A stretch of DNA of 64,000 bases from DATJMJ01 sp035503915 (lineage in GTDB: Bacteria > Actinomycetota > Acidimicrobiia > Acidimicrobiales > Palsa-688). Position numbers and translations under genes: made by a program. Shown one piece after another: positions 59,310 to 64,000 of the stretch; within the stretch, counting starts at the first letter, position 1, and every line of letters begins with the position of its first letter. The notes below the pieces were generated by a model. That model was not told the DNA's origin. It searched no databases and worked only from the letters and a program-made list of their open reading frames with translations. The DNA lies in the NCBI GenBank assembly GCA_035503915.1, contig DATJSU010000021.1, positions 10,436-74,435 on the forward strand. Reading direction: 5' to 3'.

Positions 59310-59569
59310 GCGCTCCGTGCCTGCTTGCGGGTGCCGCCCGAGAGGAGACGGTCGAGTAGGACCTCGCCGGCAGCCAGCTCATTTGGCGTGAGCGCGCCGG
59401 CGGCCTTCTCCCACTCGGCGACACCTTGGACGCCCTCCCGCACAAGAAGTTGACGATGGGCCGCTTCGGACAGCCAGGCGCTAAAGGATAAACCGTCCTC
59501 CGCAGCCGCTTGCTCTGCGGCGGCGGCAACTTCGGCGTCAATTGACACGGATCGCTTCACCACAGCCAT
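59306..59569 (-). CDS. Ribbon-helix-helix antitoxin, VapB-like
   Basis: The 87-residue protein begins VKRSVSIDAEVAAAAEQAAA, a ribbon followed by helix DGLSFSAWLSEAAHRQL, typical of RHH/CopG-type antitoxins. The C-terminal half should wrap the VapC-like toxin encoded next. An almost adjacent 25-bp palindrome (59576-59600) is the likely operator for autorepression by the complex. Confidence 0.8.
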   Translation of the reverse strand: MAVVKRSVSIDAEVAAAAEQAAAEDGLSFSAWLSEAAHRQLLVREGVQGVAEWEKAAGALTPNELAAGEVLLDRLLSGGTRKQARSA

Positions 59570-59575
59570 GACAAC

Positions 59576-59600
59576 ATGGTAGCACCACCGGTGCTACCAT
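59576..59600. promoter_or_regulatory. Palindromic operator of the toxin-antitoxin pair
   Basis: ATGGTAGCACC (59576-59586) and GGTGCTACCAT (59590-59600) are perfect 11-bp complements around ACC. It ends 6 bp before the antitoxin ATG (59569), so it covers the expected promoter. Confidence 0.75.
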
Positions 59601-60026
59601 ACGGCGCAGAACGGCGGCGCTGGAAATACTCTATCCGCCAGCTCACCCGATCCGATTCGGAGATCACGGAAAAGCCACGGAGCTAGCTCTACTTTGGAGG
59701 GCGAGTGCAGAATATCCCCGTTCTGCCTCGGTAATCTGGTCGCGCGTTATGGCGTCGGCGTCCCGTCGGATGCACGAGCGCCGACCCGTCGTTCCGCGAC
59801 ACCCGAGCCCACCCCGGACGTCGAGAAATGCCGACTCTGTAATGCCGACCCTGTAAAGGTAGTTCTGCGTGCCAAGTCTGCCTTCCAATTATGCGCTTAT
59901 GCACTACCAGTCGGCCCTCAAAGACATGCTCGTCACGCTGCGTGACCCGGCAAGGCGGCGGTAACTCGTCTTGCGCCGGCTTTCACGCTTGCAGACGGTT
60001 CTCGCCCGGTGGAGACAAGGCGACGT
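59601..60026. other. Gene-free stretch of about 430 bp
   Basis: No supported gene or RNA is seen. A 14-bp tandem repeat AATGCCGACTCTGT/AATGCCGACCCTGT (59827-59854) and an inverted CAGAA/TTCTG (59707-59724) are the only structures noticed. Confidence 0.5.
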
Positions 60027-60425
60027 TCACTTGCCCCCTTCGGCTTGCTTGCTGAACGGCAGGCCGGCGGGTATGAGCATCTCGCAGATTTCTCGTGCTT
60101 TGAGGAACTGCGGCGAGTTTGCGTCCATGCCCTTGGGTAGGGGGAAGCCGACGCCGTCCCCCGAGAACACCGGGTCGGGGAAGCCGACGATCCCGTGCGA
60201 GCTCATGCAGTCGGCGGCTTTGAGGTAAGCCGCCTGGTCGTTCGCGGTGATCTGCTGGCCAGCTGACCCGGGCGGGAGGTACTTGGGGCACGTTGCCTGC
60301 GCGGCGTTGAACTTCGGCGAGCTCGCCATGGCGGGTGTCAGCTCAAGCGAGACGTTCTGGTCCCAGACCACAGGGTTAGGGAAATTTGCGACGCCGTTGG
60401 CGCGCATGCACGAAGAGTACTTTTA
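60027..60425 (-). pseudogene. 5'-truncated secreted protein gene
   Basis: The frame reads KYSSCMRANGVANFPNP after a TAA (60423-60425), then AAQATCPKYLPPGS, ADCMSSHGIVGFPDPVFSGD and SPQFLKAREICEMLIPAGLP. This double C-MR-HG--FPDP / SPQF-AA---C pattern is that of exported actinobacterial proteins that normally carry a signal peptide and a Ser/Thr-rich linker first. Here these are missing, and the only ATG (60407) falls inside the domain. I infer loss of the 5' part. Confidence 0.55.
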
Positions 60426-60571
60426 GAGGTCAGCTGGTGAAAGCGCCCGCATGTCCTTGGGTAACCGTCGGGTAGCTGCGAGCGCGCCGGTGGGGGCGTG
60501 AGGCTCGTGGGGCCGCCGGCTGCCAGCCACATCTCGACGCGCACCGGCCAGCAGTGTATTTGGTGCGAAAA

Positions 60572-61630
60572 TCATGCGTACCGACGTCGCAGCCACCAGT
60601 AGGAGAACCCGCAGAGCGCCAGCGCAGCTGCGAGGAATATCCCCATCTCGGCCCACTGGAACGGCCAGAAGCGGCCCGCCGGCTGATAGGTGACGACCGT
60701 GTGGAAGGTCGCAGATAGCTTGTTGATGCACCCATGGAACTGTGCTGGTCCTCCTCCCGAGGTGGGTAACCCGCCCGAAGCAGCCAACTGTTTGGAGACC
60801 TGGTCGAGAACGGGGCAGGCATGGAGCATGTACGGGCTCGTAGGAGCATGGCCCGCCTTGTCGAGCACGGCCGTCGAGTACACCCACCCGTTCGGGACGT
60901 CCACATGCGGAGGGTTGAGCACGACACTGGCCCCGTTGGCTCCCCCGAAACCGAAGCCTGGGCCTGAGCCAGTCGTGAGCGGGAGGGACTCTCGTGCTGG
61001 CGAGGCGAAGTGGGGGCGGGCCCAGTACGTGACGGCGAGGCGCGCCGCCGCGAACCCCACCAGCGTCACGCCCATGGCCGGGACGGTCCGGCGGAACAGC
61101 ACGCCTGCGGTTGCTCCCAGCGCGAAGGCGAACGCCGCGTAACCGATCGGGGCCACGCCGTGGAAACCGAAGTTCGCCAAGCCGAAGCGGTTCTTGTTCG
61201 CCGCATCGATAGGGCCTGCCCACCAGTCGACCATCCAGGTGAACAGCTCGCTGAACGCCATGGCGGCGGTGCCGACGACCCCGAGCTTGACCGCCAGCCA
61301 CCGTCGCCGGGTGACGCTCTGGGCCCAGGCGAGGCGGAAGGTGCCAGTCTCGAGCTCGCGGGCGATGAGCGGCGCACCAAGAAAGAGCCCAACGAGGGCG
61401 GGGGCAATTGTCGCCAGGAACGGCAGGGCGGATTGCAGCGGCTTATCTACGTTGACCACCGGGTTGGACGCCGTGGCACAGTCTCTCGCCGCTTTGCAGG
61501 CACTCCGGAACGCGTCGTTCACGTTCATGAGGTTCACACCGGACACAGCGAGCAGGATCGCCAACGCGCCAAGCAGGACGAGGCCGACGACCGCCTCGGT
61601 GCGGAACTGGCGAAGCGTTAGCCGGGTCAT
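60572..61630 (-). CDS. ABC-2-like exporter permease
   Basis: The 352-residue membrane protein begins MTRLTLRQFRTEAVVGLVLL with six or so helices. A cytosolic segment APLIARELETGTFRLAWAQS fits the coupling region of ABC-2 permeases, and a large extracytoplasmic loop (about 205-315) contains three cysteines. ATG 61630 overlaps the ATPase stop (ATGA). With the ATPase and a YtrA-type GntR regulator it forms an operon like those that respond to cell-wall stress in Gram-positives. Confidence 0.85.
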   Translation of the reverse strand: MTRLTLRQFRTEAVVGLVLLGALAILLAVSGVNLMNVNDAFRSACKAARDCATASNPVVNVDKPLQSALPFLATIAPALVGLFLGAPLIARELETGTFRLAWAQSVTRRRWLAVKLGVVGTAAMAFSELFTWMVDWWAGPIDAANKNRFGLANFGFHGVAPIGYAAFAFALGATAGVLFRRTVPAMGVTLVGFAAARLAVTYWARPHFASPARESLPLTTGSGPGFGFGGANGASVVLNPPHVDVPNGWVYSTAVLDKAGHAPTSPYMLHACPVLDQVSKQLAASGGLPTSGGGPAQFHGCINKLSATFHTVVTYQPAGRFWPFQWAEMGIFLAAALALCGFSYWWLRRRYA

Positions 61631-62517
61631 GACCGGACCTCCAGCTTGGGCCGGCGGTCCACTTTGACGGCGCGGCTCATGTAGGCCAGGACGAGGTCTT
61701 CGAGGTCGAGTTTTTCGACCGACCACAAGGGGTCAAGGACGGGGTCGTGGGCCCGCACGACGAGCGTGCTCTGGCGGTCGGTGTGGCTCTCGCCGATGAC
61801 CTGGTGGTCGCGCGGCAGCGAGCCCCGGTCGCGTCGTGGCCCGGTCAGGCGATGATGCGAGCTGAGCAGCTCGTCGATGTCGCCGGCGACCTGGAGGCGA
61901 GAGCCCACGAGGACGACGAGGTAGTCGCAGACCCGCTCCAGGTCGGCCACGAGGTGCGAGGAGAGGACCACGCTGGCGCCGTGGTCGACGACGACCTCCA
62001 TGAGCCCTTGGAGGAACTCGCGTCGCGCCAGGGGGTCGAGGCTGGCCACCGGCTCGTCGAGCACGAGCAGCTCCGGTCTTTTCGCCACCGCCAGGGTGAG
62101 CGCGAGCTGGGCGCGCTGGCCGCCCGAGAGCTTGCCGGCCTTTTGCCCGGGGTCGAGGCCGAGGCCTTCGATGCGGTCCTCGGCGAGCTTTTGGTCCCAG
62201 CTCGGGTTCGTCCACGCTCCGAACCGCAGGTGCTCGGCGATCGAGAGCCCTGCGTACGTTGGGGTGTCCTGGGCGACGAAGCCGACGCGCGCCAGCTGGC
62301 CCGCGGTGGTGCCCGGGCGCCCGCCGAGTACGGAGATAGAGCCGGCGCTCGGTTGCAGGAGCCCGACGGCGAGGTGGAGAAGCGTTGTCTTGCCGGCGCC
62401 GTTAGGCCCGACGACCCCAACGACCTTGCCGGCGGGTATGGCCAGCGTGCATTCGCTCAGCGCCCACTTGTGGCCGTAACGCTTGCTCAGGCCGTTGGCC
62501 TCGAGCACCGTGATCAC
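61627..62517 (-). CDS. ABC exporter ATPase
   Basis: The 296-residue ATPase has Walker A GPNGAGKTTLLHLA, Q-loop VAQDTPTYAGLS, signature LSGGQRAQ and Walker B LLVLDEPVASLD, then a C-terminal region of about 90 residues ending in a short basic tail. It overlaps the GntR gene upstream (62514-62517) and the permease gene downstream by 4 bp each, so the three are translated in series. Confidence 0.9.
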   Translation of the reverse strand: MITVLEANGLSKRYGHKWALSECTLAIPAGKVVGVVGPNGAGKTTLLHLAVGLLQPSAGSISVLGGRPGTTAGQLARVGFVAQDTPTYAGLSIAEHLRFGAWTNPSWDQKLAEDRIEGLGLDPGQKAGKLSGGQRAQLALTLAVAKRPELLVLDEPVASLDPLARREFLQGLMEVVVDHGASVVLSSHLVADLERVCDYLVVLVGSRLQVAGDIDELLSSHHRLTGPRRDRGSLPRDHQVIGESHTDRQSTLVVRAHDPVLDPLWSVEKLDLEDLVLAYMSRAVKVDRRPKLEVRS

Positions 62518-62906
62518 GCTACCCCCTGCGCGGAGGATGCCCGAACGACGTCACGAAAAAGGGCCTCGATGCTCTCCTCGCCGAGCCCGGCGCGTCTCGC
62601 CTTGGACAGCCAGCGCTGGAGGTCTTGGCGGAGCGGCCCATGGGCGGCGAGCGAGTCGTCGCTCAGGGTCTTGGTGACGAAGGTCCCGATGCCAGGCCTA
62701 GCTGCGGCCAGGCCGAGGTTCTCCAGCTCCTTGTACGCCTTGAGCACCGTGTTCGGGTTGATGGCGAGGGACGCCACCACCTCTTTCACCGTCGGGAGCT
62801 GGTCGCCGACTTCTATTAGCCCGAGGCGCAGGGCGTGACGCACTTGCTGGACGACTTGCTGGTAAGGCGCTACTCCCGAGCGCGCGTCGAGATGGAACTC
62901 GATCAC
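62514..62906 (-). CDS. GntR-family regulator, YtrA subfamily
   Basis: The 130-residue protein begins IEFHLDARSGVAPYQQVVQQ, the YtrA-type start, followed by the GntR winged helix (VGDQLPTVKEVVASLAINPN, TVLKAYKELENLGLA) and a short tail instead of a large ligand domain. GTG 62906 was chosen because GGAG lies 6 nt before it and family members begin there; TTG 62918 is the alternative. It is followed by an ABC exporter, its usual target. Confidence 0.88.
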   Translation of the reverse strand: MIEFHLDARSGVAPYQQVVQQVRHALRLGLIEVGDQLPTVKEVVASLAINPNTVLKAYKELENLGLAAARPGIGTFVTKTLSDDSLAAHGPLRQDLQRWLSKARRAGLGEESIEALFRDVVRASSAQGVA

Positions 62907-62920
62907 CCCTGACTCCAATC

Positions 62921-62936
62921 ATCTAGGAACCTAGAT
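62921..62936. promoter_or_regulatory. Operator palindrome of the YtrA-like regulator
   Basis: ATCTAGG-AA-CCTAGAT is a perfect 16-bp palindrome ending 14 bp before the GTG start. Position and symmetry fit GntR autorepression. Confidence 0.65.
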
Positions 62937-62971
62937 AACTATGGTCACCGGTAGCCCGTTTTGTCAAGGGC

Positions 62972-63171
62972 GGGTTCTACCGCTGTCCGCATACACTCAG
63001 GCACGCCTTCATCACCGCCGCCCTGGACGCGCGCGTTCCCCTCAGCGACGTCCAAGAGGCGGCTTCGTATGCGGACCCCCGCACCACGATGCGCTACGAC
63101 CGAGCAAGGGGTCGCTCGACCGCCGTGCGACCTATATCGTCGCCACGTTCATAGCCGGCGCCAGCCGGTAG
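62972..63171 (+). pseudogene. C-terminal remnant of a tyrosine recombinase (integrase)
   Basis: One frame reads PHTLRHAFITAALDARVPL, then SDVQEAASYADPRTTMRYDR, which contains the HxLRH box and the catalytic Tyr of phage-type integrases. After DRARG the reading must shift by one base near 63108 to continue as SLDRRATYIVATFIAGASR and stop at 63171. The N-terminal two thirds are absent; recognisable sequence starts near 62972. It is a dead integrase end. Confidence 0.75.
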
Positions 63172-63451
63172 TCAATTTCGTTGTTCTGGGCGCCGGCCTT
63201 CCCTGTCGGCGCCCAGGCCGGCCTCCCGAGGGCAGACGCCGGATCGCCAACTTTGTACTCCCGGAGCGGGTCTTGGCCTCGCCTCGCACCGCGCGATTAT
63301 GTGCTGTCCAGCACCCCAGCCCGTCGGCGATGTTCGCAGGAGGGAAATCCCACCACGCAGGCCGAAGTCGATGAGGCAAACTCGTGACTGACGGGATCGG
63401 CGAGCGACCCCGTAGACGTTGTTCCGAGGCTCTCTAGTAGCAAGGCAGAGA
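63172..63451. other. 280-bp gap before the epimerase gene
   Basis: No gene supported. AAGGCAGAG shortly before 63452 provides the ribosome site of the next gene. Confidence 0.4.
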
Positions 63452-64000
63452 ATGGCAAGAGTGCTGGTGCTGGGGGGTACGAAGTTCCTAGGGAGGGCAA
63501 TCACCGAGGCCGCGTTGGTGGCCGGTCACCAGGTGACGCTGTTCAACCGGGGGACCACAAACCCGGACTTGTTCCCGCAAGCAGAGCACCTCCGCGGCGA
63601 CCGCACGTCTGACCTCTCGGCACTCGAGGGGCAGGAGTGGGACTCGGTGATCGACGTCGCCGCCTACCTGCCCGAGGTCGCACAGCTCTCAGCTGAGGCA
63701 CTTCAGGACCGGGTCGCCCGCTACGTGTTCGTTTCCACTGTCTCTGTCTACGCGGGCCACGACAAGCCGGATGACCAGCTCGAAGACGCAGCGGTCCTCC
63801 GCTTGGAGGACGCCAAGGACGACGGCGAGCTGTACGGTGCCCGCAAGGCGGTCTGCGAAGCGATCGTGCAGGAGGTCTACGGTGATCGCGCGATCATTGG
63901 GCGGCCCGGCCTGATCGTTGGCCCCAACGACCCGACGGACCGGTTCGACTACTGGCCACGCCGGCTCAGTATCGGGGGCAGGGTCCTCGGCCCCGGCACA
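63452..64000 (+). CDS. NAD-dependent epimerase/dehydratase-like protein (3' end outside window)
   Basis: The reading frame is open to the right edge (183 residues). It begins MARVLVLGGTKFLGRAITEA, the Rossmann GGTxFxGR nucleotide site, then VTLFNRGTTNP, a DVAAYLPEVAQLS strand, YVFVSTVSVY and YGARKAVCE, the YxxxK-like pair of extended short-chain dehydrogenases. Similar proteins act as atypical reductases or sugar epimerases. A GalE role, which would complete the Leloir set, is not supported by the GGTKFLGR-type start. Confidence 0.85.
   Translation, partial: MARVLVLGGTKFLGRAITEAALVAGHQVTLFNRGTTNPDLFPQAEHLRGDRTSDLSALEGQEWDSVIDVAAYLPEVAQLSAEALQDRVARYVFVSTVSVYAGHDKPDDQLEDAAVLRLEDAKDDGELYGARKAVCEAIVQEVYGDRAIIGRPGLIVGPNDPTDRFDYWPRRLSIGGRVLGPGT

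Noticed and set aside
63452..64000. Assignment of the edge gene as galE
   Set aside because: The GGTKFLGR nucleotide motif and the overall pattern suit atypical epimerase-like reductases; nothing specific for UDP-galactose 4-epimerase is seen.

Overview
The window is high-GC DNA of bacterial type with many GTG/TTG starts, ATGA/GTGA gene overlaps, DasR-type operators and tandem MarR/LacI/GntR regulators. This points to an actinobacterium (Actinomycetota). A deep branch such as Acidimicrobiia is possible but is only an inference. I saw no rRNA, tRNA, CRISPR array or intact insertion sequence. Both edges cut genes: an MFS exporter on the left and an epimerase-like protein on the right.

Layout. 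0-1.5 kb: end of a DHA2-type MFS exporter converging on a LysR regulator whose transcript is probably leaderless. 1.5-9 kb: an amino-sugar (chitin/GlcNAc) cluster made of a SIS protein, a DasR-like GntR repressor, a divergent triple dre operator, a CUT1 ABC importer (binding protein and two permeases), a GlmS/NagB-II-like SIS enzyme and NagA. The last four genes of that operon overlap by 4 bp. 9.2-10.6 kb: nucleoside hydrolase and a decayed DUF4331 gene. 10.8-15.4 kb: three membrane glycosyltransferase genes (GT39-like, Gpi18/GT87-like, GT2+GtrA). 15.5-17.3 kb: secreted-repeat protein and a YxjG/MetE-like methyltransferase. 17.6-26.3 kb: a galactoside cluster (YesL-like protein, two permeases, binding protein, LacI regulator, divergent tandem operators, GH36 alpha-galactosidase, galactokinase). 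galT lies 5 kb further on, and no galE is visible.

26.3-31.7 kb: DUF2461 protein, a two-gene NitT/TauT-like ABC system (fused permease, and ATPase with AAA-associated C-terminus) without a binding protein, a secreted protein of unknown function and a short MscS channel. 33-35.9 kb: two zinc-ribbon AIM24 proteins followed by queC. 35.9-38.8 kb: an orphan FbpC-like ATPase, a GGDEF remnant, an aldo/keto reductase and a nitroreductase-fold protein. 38.9-44.1 kb: a two-gene 2-oxoacid:ferredoxin oxidoreductase (Fd+alpha; beta+gamma) divergent from an ADP-forming acyl-CoA synthetase, which together suggest ATP formation from 2-oxoacids. 44.2-50 kb: a drug-type ABC exporter, a PAS-PAS-GGDEF protein, a winged-helix protein, Hsp20 and a secreted protein. 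49.4-54.8 kb: two MarR/MFS exporter pairs flanking a dienelactone hydrolase.

55-64 kb: a lipoprotein with two retropepsin-type DTG motifs, an APH-fold protein lacking both catalytic aspartates, then a gene graveyard. The graveyard holds a decayed paralogue copy, a frameshifted gene, a truncated secreted protein and the C-terminus of a tyrosine recombinase. Interspersed are an intact VapBC-like pair with a 25-bp palindromic operator and a YtrA-type GntR/ABC operon with its own palindrome. This end looks like an old integration zone. No single dramatic new system stands out. The strongest leads are the OFOR/acyl-CoA synthetase module, the triple dre array, the AIM24-AIM24-queC cluster, the bilobed aspartic-protease lipoprotein and the Asn-Asn APH pseudokinase candidate.
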